DNA of 64,000 nt from NCBI GenBank assembly GCA_963921195.1, contig OY992537.1, forward strand, positions 177,089,021 through 177,153,020, written 5' to 3'. Numbering within the stretch: position 1 is the stretch's first letter; every line of letters begins with the position of its first letter. Positions 52,246-62,969 of this stretch are shown here, piece by piece. The notes beneath the pieces were generated by a model, which was given only the letters and a program-made list of their open reading frames with translations, was not told the DNA's origin and ran no database searches. Source of the stretch: Pegoplata infirma (lineage: Eukaryota; Arthropoda; Insecta; Diptera; Anthomyiidae). The translations under genes were made by a program, and so were the position numbers.

Positions 52246-53639
52246 GCCTTTAAAATTTTGCTCGATTTTCCATAAGATAAATATTCGATGCATATTTTTA
52301 TTATTTAATCAAATTTTTCTTTTTTGACCAATTTAAAGCATTTTAACAATTTAAATAAAAATCCCCAAAAAAGAGTTTTTTATTTCATTAAAAGGAACAA
52401 ATTAAGGAGTAAGACCTTAAAAAAAAATATATTTTTTTCTGGGCACTCTAATGAGGATATGTGAAAAAAGGAATAAAATTAACCCTAATATGATCCAAGA
52501 AAATAACCGCCATCAAGTTTTACTGATGACATCTTTAAACATTATTTCAGAGTTAGATTTAATACTTTTTTCTAAAATAAAAAATCGTGTTTCACAGTGT
52601 AATTTGCGCTTGTGGTTAATCTTATATTCAATATACACGTATTATGTTAAGCACCTTTTAATGACTGTCTCAAAAGTTGAAAAAGAAAAATATTGGTTAA
52701 TTCTAATTCCAAAAAAAAAACTCTTAAGATTAATTTTTCTTACAAACAAAGGAATCTTTATTAATAAATTGTTATAAAAAAAAAAAAACAAATTCATAAA
52801 ACCTTTTTGCGTTATTGGCCTGTAATTGGCTTTTGCTTTTAGTATTTTATTAAAACTTGGTTTTTGTTGCATACTTTTTGCCGTTAATCGACCAATTATA
52901 TGCTAAAAGTTTTTTTCGTCCTCTATTTCAATAACATTTTTTTGTCTCAATCACTAGCACTGCTATCAAACAGCAAAAATGTTGAATTTTTTTTTGGCAG
53001 TAAAAAAAGTTTTCTATTTACCGTATGTATAAAGAAATAAAAAACAAAACGAAATATTAATAAAGTTTTTGTTACTTTTTCGCAAAAGTTTATCAATTTA
53101 TCAAGTTTATATGCTTAATAAAATGAACACAATGTTTAACATGTTTTGTTAATTCAAACAAAGGAGATAATATGATTTCTGTTTTTATCAATTTAGCTTA
53201 ATTTAAGGGATTTAGAAAAAAAAACATACTACACGAAAGTGTGGCTCATCAACATTTGGAAAAATTCCAAGTATAGCAAAAGGAGGTCGACCAAGTTTTG
53301 GTGCTATACATTAGGGTGGGTCGAAAAAAATTTGATCCAGACGATTACAATTTTTTTTTGTCAATCCCCTAGCTGCCGCCATTTATTCTTTTATTTTGTA
53401 TGTCGCTATTTTAACATTAAGCATAAGTTGCTCATGGTTTGACAACAGCTACATTTTTAACCTTGATCATTTTTGACGTCAAATTTTTCGGTGTTTTAGA
53501 TCTCAACCCACCTTATGCCCAATCCAATTATTTCCAAACACAAAGAAAGACAATCGTGCTTACTTTCATTCATAAAAAAGTACTCGGTTTTAAATTATTT
53601 TGCGTCAAATTTGACTTAATATACTTTCCACTCGAGTGC
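52246..53639. other. AT-rich stretch, no gene supported
   Basis: The 108-codon frame at 52451-52777 has no domain, and its composition matches the AT-rich background. AGGGTGGGTCGAAAAAAATT near 53314 resembles a common repeat end, but no partner was found. Confidence 0.4.
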
Positions 53640-53727
53640 ACTCTAGAGTCAAGTAGGTACATATAAGTTTGTCATTTCGTTTGTAACACATCGAAAGTGG
53701 TCCAGGACCCCATAAAGTGTATATGGG
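53640..53727 (-). mobile_element. Mini-me-like fragment
   Basis: ATATAAGTTTGTCATTTCGT, TGTAACACATCGAAA and GACCCCATAAAGTGTATAT match the mini-me core in reverse orientation. It stops abruptly where the LOA-type element begins. Confidence 0.5.
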
Positions 53728-53779
53728 ACATTTCATTTTAAATCGGACACTTTTTTTTAGACTTCCCCAATTTGTTTAC

Positions 53780-53816
53780 AGTTTTAATCGTTCAACTGTT
53801 GACGAGTGTGGACGTG
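53780..53816 (+). promoter_or_regulatory. Possible internal Inr/DPE promoter
   Basis: ACAGTTTTA at about 53779 and GGACGTG at 53810-53816 resemble the initiator and downstream promoter element of fly non-LTR retrotransposons. The spacing is about 3 bases longer than usual, so this is tentative. Confidence 0.3.
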
Positions 53817-53928
53817 TTTTATTTTAACTCCGTGCTATAAATTGAATTACTAAAATTGTTCGTAATAGGTTTGTTCGTAATAGGTATTTTTGTGATATTT
53901 TCATTACCACATCAAGGAAAATGAAAAT

Positions 53929-55332
53929 ATGGACACAAATGATACCGATTTAGTTCGAGGCTCTGCCTCACCGACTGGTGCTGGTCCTAGCACTGGTCTT
54001 AGGGTTGCGACCTTGAAGTCCGGCCTTGATTCTGGTAGGGGTGCTCAGCCTAATATTGGTGGTAAAAAGAAAAAGAAACTTAAGCCATCAAAGGTCAGGC
54101 ACAACCAGAGAAGGCTTTGTTTGAAAATAATTAACAGACTAAGCCAACTCGATGGAACGAAGCTCTCCGAACGTGAGAAGGCGTCGCTATCATGGGCGAA
54201 AGGAGTCATTGAAGAACAGGACAAACTTTCGGCAATGCGCGCATCTGACAAACAGAGCGCTGTTTCGGCCTCGTCATCGAAGTCTGGTAAAAGGTTGCGC
54301 TCGCCCGACGAGAAACCTTTACCTAAAAGATCTAAGGTGACCGGCAACGTCTGGACTCAGTCTTTTAGTGAAGTGGTGAAAGGTAACTTCGTTAGGGCTG
54401 TGATAAACAGGCAAAATGGGGATTGTAGTATTCCAAGGGACAAGTGGAGTTTAGTTGAAACTAAACTAAATGAAATCTACTATAGGCTTCTTGAGAGTAT
54501 GCCTGATTTTCTCCCTACTACTGTCAACGCAGGTTGGTATCAGGGGCGAGTAAAACTCGTTGCTTTTGGAAACGAAAGATCCGCAGCCGTGTTTAAGGTT
54601 GCCATTAGCCAAGTGGGAGAGTTATGGCCTGGAGCCAGACTGGACGTTGTGGAAAAACATGATATCCCCTCGCAACCCAGAGCTCATGCATGGATCCCAA
54701 TGGCTACAAGTGACACTGCGGTGATTCTAAAGATGATAAAAGTCTGCAATCCTGACCTTCCAACTCAGAATTGGCAAATTGCCAGATTGGGTGAGATGGA
54801 GGGCGCTCGTCGTCAAGCAGTGGTCTTGGTTAATGAGGAATCGCTTCCGCTTTTAGCCAGGACTGACGGCATTATTAGATTTGGCTTTTTTCATATAAGA
54901 GTCAATGTCTACAAGGGCGACCAGAAGCCTATTTTGGAAGCAGACAAGCCAGTGGCAGAGTCGGCTGGGAAGGAGAATCTGGAAAAGGTTGATATTCAGC
55001 TGACCGATTCTAGGCTGATGGGAGATGCATCTGGCATTTTCGAAACCGAATCTGGCAACGAATGCGACCGCTGTGATGGCACGGAGGATAAAGCTGATGC
55101 CACTATGGGTGACATTCAGGACGAGGCCCATGCAGTGAGGAATTCGGAGAGTTCTGTTGCCTCCAATTCAGAACAGATGGGACACATATCTGGCTTATTC
55201 GAAACCGAATCTGGGGACGAATGCGACCTCTATGATAACACGGAGGATGAAGCCAATAACACGGTGGTGGAAAGGATGGTGGAAAAAAAGCAAGATGTTG
55301 CGGTTCCTACAAATAAACCTCCATCACTGTAA
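53929..55332 (+). CDS. LOA-type ORF1 protein (467 aa)
   Basis: Probable RNA-binding, particle-forming protein of the retrotransposon. Residues ~40-65 are basic (KKKKKLKPSK, RHNQRR) and ~115-135 form another basic stretch (KRLRSPDEKPLPKRSK). From about 175 to 335 a folded region with AWIPMATSD and VRTDGIIRFGFFHIRV-like strands resembles DUF4780, which I recall from LOA/Outcast-type ORF1 proteins. No CCHC knuckles were seen, unlike Jockey ORF1. The acidic C-terminus holds a duplicated segment: SGIFETESGNECD and SGLFETESGDECD about 60 residues apart. ORF2 starts 38 bp before its stop. The start ATG follows an in-frame AT-rich leader and is the first good candidate. Confidence 0.8.
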   Translation: MDTNDTDLVRGSASPTGAGPSTGLRVATLKSGLDSGRGAQPNIGGKKKKKLKPSKVRHNQRRLCLKIINRLSQLDGTKLSEREKASLSWAKGVIEEQDKLSAMRASDKQSAVSASSSKSGKRLRSPDEKPLPKRSKVTGNVWTQSFSEVVKGNFVRAVINRQNGDCSIPRDKWSLVETKLNEIYYRLLESMPDFLPTTVNAGWYQGRVKLVAFGNERSAAVFKVAISQVGELWPGARLDVVEKHDIPSQPRAHAWIPMATSDTAVILKMIKVCNPDLPTQNWQIARLGEMEGARRQAVVLVNEESLPLLARTDGIIRFGFFHIRVNVYKGDQKPILEADKPVAESAGKENLEKVDIQLTDSRLMGDASGIFETESGNECDRCDGTEDKADATMGDIQDEAHAVRNSESSVASNSEQMGHISGLFETESGDECDLYDNTEDEANNTVVERMVEKKQDVAVPTNKPPSL

Positions 55333-58300
55333 GGCAGCCTCAGCTGCACTATTGCTGCGCCTGACGACAGGAGCAGTTGACTTGGTTTTTATCCAAGAGC
55401 CCTGGGTGCGGGGTGGCAGGGTTTGCGGATTGAAGACCCCTGGGTTTAAGTTGATGGTTGCCAAAGGTGAGGGCTCACCAAGAGCCTGCATCTTGGCGAA
55501 AAATGGCTTAAATATATTCTTTTTATCAACTTTTAGTGATATGGATGCTACAGCGGCTAGCTTAGAGCTTCATGGGAAATCTATTTGGCTCGCCTCTGCG
55601 TATTTTCCTAATCCGGGGCCAATACCCCCGGAGAAGGTTGGCGGTCTGATTCGGGAGTCTGAATCTAGGGGACACCAGTTACTAGTGTGCTGTGATGCTA
55701 ATGCACATCATTCGATATGGGGTAGTACAGACACAAATGATAGAGGCGAATCACTTTTGGAGTTTTTGTTAAGCACTAACCTGTATATTTGTAACAAGGG
55801 TAGTGAACCAACTTTCGTTACAAGTACGCGGCAAGAGGTTCTTGACGTAACACTTGTATCAGATACATTGTCTGATAGAATTGATGACTGGAGAGTTTTG
55901 GAAGAGCATTCTTTCTCAGATCATCGGTACATTGAGTTTTTACTCAGGGAGCGTGCCCCGGTTGAGACAGTCTCTAGAAATCTGAGAAGAACAAACTGGG
56001 TGAAATATAGGGAGACTTTTTCTTTGCTTTTGGATGAAGTACCCCTATCTGAACCGCATAGTTTAGCGGAAATTGACTGTCTGGTTGACCATATAACAAA
56101 TGTTTGTAATAGGTGCCTGGATGCGTCTTGCCCTTCTGCAAAGCCTAGAGGGAAAAAAAAGCCACCTTGGTGGTCAAATGAGTTGCAGACGAGCAGAGAT
56201 TCCTGCAGAAAGCTCTTTAATAAGGCTAAATTTTCAAGAGCGGACGAGGACTGGTCTGCATACAGGCTGCAACTTAAGAGTTATAAAAAGATGATCAGAA
56301 ATGCCAAATGTGATTCTTGGAAAAACTTCTGTGGAAACATAGAAGACGTTTCTGAAGCATCCAGGCTGCGCAAGGTTCTGGCTTCTTCTCCTTGCACCCT
56401 AGGATACCTGAAAGATCCTAATGGGGTGTGGTCTTCCTCCAGTGGAGAGTCGCTGGATCTCCTTTTAAACACGCATTTTCCGGGCAATTCCATGACGCCG
56501 TTTCAAGCTTTGGAACGTTCTGACGCCCAAGCATCTGAAATTGCTTCGGAAATAATAAATATGCCAACATTAATCTGGGCGATAAAAAGCTTCAGGCCCT
56601 ATAAATCTCCGGGACCTGATGGTATAATCCCGGCTGAGTTGCAGCAAGTGTTGGACTATATAGCCCCGTTGCTGTATAATCTATACACAGCATGCATCAA
56701 CTGGTCGTATATTCCTTCAAAATGGAGGGATACCAGAGTCGTATTTATCCCGAAAGCTGGGAAAAGTTCCCACACAGCTCCGAAGGATTTCAGACCAATT
56801 AGTCTGTCTTCTTTTTTGTTAAAGACAATGGAACGAATGATAGACTCATATTTGCGTAGAGTGATTGACCCGAGGTTGCTTTCGACAAAGCAACATGCAT
56901 ACAGCAAGGGACGATCAACGGAAACAGCTCTTCATGAGCTCGTTGGTACCATCGAGAGATCGCTTTCGGTAAAGGAGTACACTATGGTGGCCTTTCTTGA
57001 TATTGAGGGGGCTTTTAATAATGTCATTCCAGAATCGATAATATTGGCATTGTCTGGTCTGGGAGTAAAGCGTGAAATCGTTTTAATGGTGGAAAACCTA
57101 CTTGCCAATAGACGTATAACGTCTGAATTGGGAGCGTCCGTCATATCTCGATTTGTCAATAGGGGCACACCACAAGGAGGTGTTCTTTCGCCGCTTCTTT
57201 GGAACCTGGCACTGAATTCAATGCTACTATCTCTAGAAGCACGTGGTTGTCATGTTATCGCATATGCTGACGATGTCGCGATAGCGGTAAAGGGGAAGCA
57301 TCTGCCAACATTGCGGGGCATTCTTCAGGGTTCTCTGAAAGATCTGTCTAAATGGGCAAGAGACTGTGGCCTAGGAGTTAATCCTAGTAAAACAGAGCTT
57401 GTTTTGTTTACAAGGAAAAATAAGATTCCTGCTTTTGATCCTATTTCTCTGGACGGTACTGAAATCACCTTCTCAGATGGAGCCAAGTATCTTGGAGTAT
57501 TTCTAGATAGGAAGCTGAATTTCAGGCGTAATATTGAGGAACGGGTGAGAAAAGCAACGATTGCTTTGTATTCCTGTAAAAGGGCCATTGGAAAACGATG
57601 GGGTTTTAGCCCTCAAGTCGTTCATTGGATCTATACAGCAGTGGTGCGTCCAATTTTGCTGTATGGAATCATTGTCTGGTGGCCTGCTTTGGAAACAAAA
57701 GCGAACTTTGTCTTTATCACGAAGGTACAGAGAATGGCGTCAATGTGCATCACTGGTGCTCTTCGTACTACACCTACGGCTGCATTAGAAATCCTCCTTC
57801 ACCTGATACCCTTGGACATATTGGGTAGGCAGTATGCGGCTGCGTCGGCAATTCGACTTAATAGCACGCTGCAATGGAGGAGCAGTGATTGTGGCCATAG
57901 CGCAATCTTGAAAAAGATAACAATACCACAAAATGTGGACTGTGCTCCCTCTTTGAGCCTCTTTGAGCGCCACTTTACCACTATGATACCATCCAGGGAG
58001 TCTTGGATGGGGGATACTCCGGGTAGTGGAGCTACCATAAATTTTTACACAGATGGATCGAGGCTGCACGAACAAGTGGGCTTTGGAGTCTATTCGGAAG
58101 AGCTTGGGTTGAGCCTGGCTCGTAGATTGCCAGATCATTGCAGTGTTTACCAGGCAGAGATGCTGGCAATAAAAGAAGTGGCTGACTGGTTGAGCTGCAA
58201 TGTCTTGTCTACAACCGCAGTCAACATCTATACTGACAGTCAAGCCGCGGTCAAGTCCCTGGATTCAATGTTTCTGATAACAAGATCTGCCCTTAACTGC

Positions 58301-58888
58301 CGCACGTCTTTAAATGAGATGGCCAAGCAGTTTAACATACGACTCATATGGGTCCCAGGGCACAGAGACATTCCAGGGAATTGCAAAGCCGATGAGCTTG
58401 CAAGACTAGGAACTACCTTACAGGTTCCAACAGAATTGGAATGTGTTGGTACGCCTCTAGAAACTTGTAAGCAAAACCTACGGCTTTGTTCTGCGACGGA
58501 GACTAATCAAAGATGGGCAAATGGATGGACGTGTGAGACAACACGACTGATTTGGCCTTCTCTTAATCAGGGGCGCACAAGTGAGCTGATATCGCTTCCA
58601 AGAGGAGAGATTTCAACGGTGGTTTCTATAATTACCGGACACTGTCTTATAGGGAAGCACGCAGAGCGGTTAAATGTGCCGTCGAATGACTTTTGCCGAA
58701 GTTGCATGGATGAAGAGGAGTTGGAAACTATCGAACACTTTATTTGCCATTGCCCGGCACTTTCTGGTCAGCGACTTGCTTCACTGGGATCTAGGGAGCT
58801 GTACGATCTTTCAGATTTGTCGGATGTCAAAATTCAACATCTAAGGAGTTTCATAAGAAGCTCAAACTGGTTTAACGACAGGGACTAG
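55295..58888 (+). CDS. LOA-type ORF2: endonuclease, reverse transcriptase, RNase H (1197 aa)
   Basis: Performs target-primed reverse transcription. The start is set at MLRFLQINLHHC because this is the usual beginning of the endonuclease; the open frame extends 46 codons further upstream inside ORF1. EN, residues ~1-225: QINLHHC, FIQEPW, CCDANAHH (D134), LDVTLVSD and SDHR (H210). RT, ~460-740: FRPISLSSFLLK, FLDIEGAFNNV, GTPQGGVLSPLLW and YADD (657-660). RNase H, ~915-1040: YTDGS (D920), YQAEM, YTDSQAA (D981), WVPGHRDIPGNCKADELA. C-terminal zinc motif C-x2-C-x12-H-x4-C near 1150. RNase H after RT places it in the I/LOA group. No stop or frameshift was seen, so it may be active. Confidence 0.9.
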   Translation: MLRFLQINLHHCKAASAALLLRLTTGAVDLVFIQEPWVRGGRVCGLKTPGFKLMVAKGEGSPRACILAKNGLNIFFLSTFSDMDATAASLELHGKSIWLASAYFPNPGPIPPEKVGGLIRESESRGHQLLVCCDANAHHSIWGSTDTNDRGESLLEFLLSTNLYICNKGSEPTFVTSTRQEVLDVTLVSDTLSDRIDDWRVLEEHSFSDHRYIEFLLRERAPVETVSRNLRRTNWVKYRETFSLLLDEVPLSEPHSLAEIDCLVDHITNVCNRCLDASCPSAKPRGKKKPPWWSNELQTSRDSCRKLFNKAKFSRADEDWSAYRLQLKSYKKMIRNAKCDSWKNFCGNIEDVSEASRLRKVLASSPCTLGYLKDPNGVWSSSSGESLDLLLNTHFPGNSMTPFQALERSDAQASEIASEIINMPTLIWAIKSFRPYKSPGPDGIIPAELQQVLDYIAPLLYNLYTACINWSYIPSKWRDTRVVFIPKAGKSSHTAPKDFRPISLSSFLLKTMERMIDSYLRRVIDPRLLSTKQHAYSKGRSTETALHELVGTIERSLSVKEYTMVAFLDIEGAFNNVIPESIILALSGLGVKREIVLMVENLLANRRITSELGASVISRFVNRGTPQGGVLSPLLWNLALNSMLLSLEARGCHVIAYADDVAIAVKGKHLPTLRGILQGSLKDLSKWARDCGLGVNPSKTELVLFTRKNKIPAFDPISLDGTEITFSDGAKYLGVFLDRKLNFRRNIEERVRKATIALYSCKRAIGKRWGFSPQVVHWIYTAVVRPILLYGIIVWWPALETKANFVFITKVQRMASMCITGALRTTPTAALEILLHLIPLDILGRQYAAASAIRLNSTLQWRSSDCGHSAILKKITIPQNVDCAPSLSLFERHFTTMIPSRESWMGDTPGSGATINFYTDGSRLHEQVGFGVYSEELGLSLARRLPDHCSVYQAEMLAIKEVADWLSCNVLSTTAVNIYTDSQAAVKSLDSMFLITRSALNCRTSLNEMAKQFNIRLIWVPGHRDIPGNCKADELARLGTTLQVPTELECVGTPLETCKQNLRLCSATETNQRWANGWTCETTRLIWPSLNQGRTSELISLPRGEISTVVSIITGHCLIGKHAERLNVPSNDFCRSCMDEEELETIEHFICHCPALSGQRLASLGSRELYDLSDLSDVKIQHLRSFIRSSNWFNDRD

Positions 58889-59379
58889 TAGGGAAACCTA
58901 TTACGATCCCGTGGTATCACAATGGACCTCAGAGTCTACGTGTGTTGACGTAAAACTTCAGCAGCCACTTACAACCTAACCTAACCTAACCTAAGTACCT
59001 TTCGAAAATTCCTTCTGGTAAATTTTTAGATTTTTTTGGTGACCCGTACAAAAGATATCGAATTTTTAAAAATGAGTTTGTTCCTTTATTAAAACTTCTT
59101 TTACTCATAACTTCTTCAATAATAATAATAACAGCCTCAGGAGGACTCACAACCACTTTAACCTTTGCTCTAGTATGCGATTTTTAAGTTTAAAAATTTA
59201 AATCTCCTTTTTGAAAATGTGTGTGCTCTTTGATTTTTTTGAAAGTTTTTTTGTGTAAAAATTCTATCGATTCTACAAACTTTTTGCCTAGTAGGATCGA
59301 GGGATAATGCTATTACTATTTTTTAAAATTTAAAAAAAAAAATTATTGTATTGGTCAATTGCAAGACCGAACCCCATTA

Positions 59380-60775
59380 ATTTTAACGCTTAAACGTTTT
59401 TTTGGGACAAACTAATACCCTACTTCTAATTTCTAAGGGAGCTCCCATAAAAAATTAAATTTTTTGAAAAATTTCTGCAACCGCTGTAACTTCCCTAAGA
59501 GTGGGCAGTAAGAGTACTGCCCTAAGAGTGGGCACAATATTTTTTTAGTCCAAATATTTTATCTGAACACACCTACCCTATATCTTTAACTCTTAAGGCG
59601 GTCCCCATAATTTTTTTATTTATTGTCATTAGTGAGACTGACCATTTATTTTTAGTCTCCGACCCATTAATTTATACTCTCCAACATTTTTTTAAGAACA
59701 TACCTAAGCCCTATCTTCACTCCCTAAGTGGACTTCCATTCAAATTCTTATAAGATTTGCTCCAACTGTAACTTGCATGGGAGTCCACTTAGGGAGTAGA
59801 GATAGGGCGAAGGTATGTTTCAAAAAAATGCTGGAGGGTAAAATAAATGGGGGTCGGTCTCACTAATGACCCCTCTCGGACGCACCATTGAACCGATTGA
59901 AGCTGATTTATAGGAATGAGATTTTCATGCACTAAAAAATCGAAAATATGCGCTTAAAATATGCGCTAAAAAATTCAAAATATGCACTAAAAAACCTAAA
60001 AATATGCACTAAAAAACCTAAAAATATGCACTAAAAAACCTAAAAATATGCACTAAAAAATAAAATGTGTGCAATAAAAATCTAGTTTCTAGGAAAAACT
60101 TCTTAAAAAGTAAAAAAGAACGCCGTGTGTAAATAGTATCATTTAAAACTTTAAATAAGGAATCTTTTTTTAGAAATTAAGAATATCTATAAAAAAAATT
60201 AAAAAGAAAATTTTTTTTTTTATTTTCAAAATAAATTTTTAAAATTTAAGGTAGTTTTTGAAACAAATAAATTTCAATATGTGTTTTTTCTAATTTAAGC
60301 CAAAATATGCACTTAAAAGTTGGAAATATTCACAAAATATGCATATAAAACCAAAATATGCAAAAATATGCATTTTCACCAAAATATGCAAAAATATGCA
60401 AAAAGAAATCGATGCCATTTTAACACAAATTTCTTGATTCGAAAAGATAATTGGTCCATAACGTTTTTCGACTATAGACAAAAAACATGCATTTGCATGG
60501 AAATCTCATCCCTACTGATCAAATAAAACAAATATACAAAAAATAAATAAAAATGTATGGGGCCAGCCTTAAGAGTTAAAGAAAGAGGGTAGGTGTGTTC
60601 AGAGAAAATGTTAGGACTAAAAAAATATTGTTGGTCGTTTATACATTAGATTGCTCTAAGGCACTCCAAGGGCATTTTGAGCGGTTGAAGCAAATTTTTA
60701 AAAATAGCAATTTGTATGGGAGCCCCCTTAGAAATTAAATATAGGTAATTAGTTAGTTCCGAAAAAGTTCTAAAA
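59380..60775. mobile_element. Foldback relic related to the 9.6-kb foldback
   Basis: Left arm (GGGAGCTCCCATAAAAAA, CTCTTAAGGCGGTCCCCATA) and right arm (GTATGGGGCCAGCCTTAAGA, TATGGGAGCCCCCTTAGAAA) are inverted copies. 59650-59865 is a smaller internal palindrome (CCACTTAGGGAGTAGAGATA). Motifs GGGGTCGGTCTCACTAATG and GGGAGCCCCCTTAG are shared with 9569-11711. The MITE at 59911-60514 is nested within. Confidence 0.65.
59911..60514. mobile_element. hAT-type MITE with TATGCA repeats
   Basis: Ends TAGGAATGAGATTTTCATGC and GCATGGAAATCTCATCCCTA; flanks CTGATTTA and CTGATCAA are a degraded 8-bp duplication (6 of 8). Inside are ~21-bp tandem units of ATGCACTAAAAAACCTAAAAA (59950-60060, first 20 bases ATGCACTAAAAAACCTAAAA) and clustered AAAATATGCA at 60297-60405. 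Confidence 0.65.
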
Positions 60776-61021
60776 TTTTTGCTTATTTCACACATATAAA
60801 ATGCTACAGCTTGACACCTGGTGAAAGAAAGTGATCGAAATAAGGTTTGGTTAGTAAGGATGATGTTTATCCCAAAAAGTATGGGGAATGACATCCATAG
60901 GCGCCAATTTTTGGCCCATTATGATTCCTGCTATTGTTTCCTTCCTTCTCTCCATTCAATTTTGTGTTTATACTCAGAAAACAAATTAACTACCCGGGTG
61001 AAAATGACCATGTATGTTCAT

Positions 61022-62131
61022 TAGAGTGTCCCTTATTTTGGAAATGTTGGAAATCTTGAGACGGTACCCGCTCATTTTTTTCCTTTTGACTTAAAAATAA
61101 CTCAGGAAAAATTTTACGCCCCTAGGACCACGCCTTCCCTACGCGACGGGGCCTTAAAGAGCGGGGCCTAAAAAATCATTTTTCCATACAAACCAAAAAA
61201 ATTTTTTTTTTATTTTTAATTTTTTTGTTATTAATTATTATATTACTTGGTTTGCTTATTCACGACAAAAAATTTGATTTTGGAGGGATAAGTCTTTCAG
61301 CGCTAAAAAATTTTTCGCAAAAAAAAAATTTGGGCGGCCGGGGTCCTACAGTAAAAAATTTTTAAAAAATATTTTTTTTTAGTTTTGACCAGCAACGGTT
61401 TTAGTTGCTATGTTGCTTTAAATGATATATATTCCAAAAAAAAAATTATTCATATCTGTGACATCTTTATCTTTTTCGAAAAAAAAAATTTTGAGCCGTA
61501 GGAATCCTACGGTAAAAAATTTTTAAAAAATATTTTTTTTTAGTTTTGAAAAGCAATGGTTTTAGTTTTTATGTTGTTTTTAATGATATATATTCCAAAA
61601 AAAATATTATTCATATTTGTGACATTTTTATCGTGTATCGAAAAAAATCATCAATGCATTTTTTACCCTTTTTTAGAACACGATTAAGATGTCACAGATA
61701 CAAAAAATATTTTTTTATGAATATATATCATTTAAAGCAACATAGCAGCTAAAACCGTTGCTGGTCAAAACTAAAAAAAAATATTTTTTAAAAATTTTTT
61801 ACTGTAGGACCCCGGCGGCTCAAAATTTTTTTTTGCGAAAAATTTTTTAGCGCTGAAAGACTTATCCCACCAAAATCAAATTTTTTGTTGTGAATAAGCA
61901 AACCAAGTAATATAATAAATAATAACAAAAAAATTAAAAATCAAAAAAAAAATTTTTTGGTTTGTATGGAAAAATGATTTTTTAGGCCCCGCTCTTTAAG
62001 GGCCCGTCGCGTAGGGAAGGCGTGGTCCTAGGGGCGTAAAATTTTTCCTGAGTTATTTTTAAGTCAAAAGGAAAAAAATGAGCGGGTACCGTCTCAAGAT
62101 TTCCAGCATTTCCAAAATAAGGGACACTCTA
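61022..62131. mobile_element. Foldback element, 8-bp target duplication
   Basis: Almost wholly a long inverted repeat: TAGAGTGTCCCTTATTTTGG at the left returns as CCAAAATAAGGGACACTCTA at the right. The axis is near 61580. Direct repeats ATGTTCAT (61014-61021, 62132-62139) flank it. No ORF of note. The 8-bp duplication suggests hAT-type integration. Confidence 0.8.
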
Positions 62132-62139
62132 ATGTTCAT

Positions 62140-62969
62140 ATATGATGCATATATGGATGTCCATACAAGTGCATATCCGTAATTTGAGGGTGCATGTACA
62201 TTAATGATCATACATTGTCATACATGAATTTGTATGCATTTTTTTGTTTTTTTTTTTTTTGCATAAAACGTCTATTAATTGAAATTTTTTCAAATATAAA
62301 TAATTTGTATTTATTTATGTCACTGTTTTTTTAATAAAAACTAACGAATATTTTAGAAATATACTTTCAACTTTAAGATACTTTAGGGTAATCAAAGCTT
62401 CGAAGAATTAATTACTTTTAATTACTGAATTCACAAATAAAATCCATTCGAGTTTAATAGTCACTGAATGCAATTATTTTTTAATATCAATATTCCTTGG
62501 AATGCATTAGATTTTTAATATTAAATCGAATTCTTGTTTATGAGAATTTTAAAAATTAAATGCATTCTTTATTTCATTCATTTATTATTCATGAGACTTT
62601 TAAAAATCGAATTTATAAAAACTTACGCATTCAATTTTTCAAAGTCGAATGAAAAAGAAATGGAATGCATTCTATATTTTAAAATCAAATGTAAATTCAT
62701 TCGATAAATTGTGATTGGGGAATGCAATCATTGAAGTTTAATTCTGAACACCAACATTTTCTTCAAAATTTGGTTGTTTACGTTATCATTTTTGATGATG
62801 TATGATTATTAGTACCGAAAGACTTTTCAGACTGAACCCATACATGAACATAATCTTCGTCTAATTTTGCAAAGTTCTGCCGAACTCTTCTAAAAACAAA
62901 TCATAAAAAACGAATTCAATTCATTTAAAAAAGTTTTTTCTTTTTTTAGTTGCGAAATTTTATAGATAA
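62140..62969. other. AT-rich stretch, no feature supported
   Basis: 62400-62740 contains weakly repeated GAATGCATT / AATTCGAATT motifs, possibly an old MITE. No gene, RNA or clear terminus was found. Confidence 0.4.

Larger units (their letters stand above)
53728..58995 (+). mobile_element. LOA-type non-LTR retrotransposon, apparently intact
   Basis: About 200 bp of 5' UTR, ORF1, ORF2 overlapping by 38 bp in the +1 frame, about 90 bp of 3' UTR and a (CCTAA)n tail at 58972-58995. Both ORFs are open with all catalytic motifs. The left boundary is set by the end of the mini-me fragment and is approximate; no clear target duplication was found. Confidence 0.85.

Noticed and set aside
52451..52872. 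Possible host genes on both strands
   Set aside because: AT-rich composition, overlapping frames and no recognisable motifs.
54045..58243. Minus-strand open frames inside the LOA-type element
   Set aside because: Shadows of ORF1 and ORF2, with no domains.
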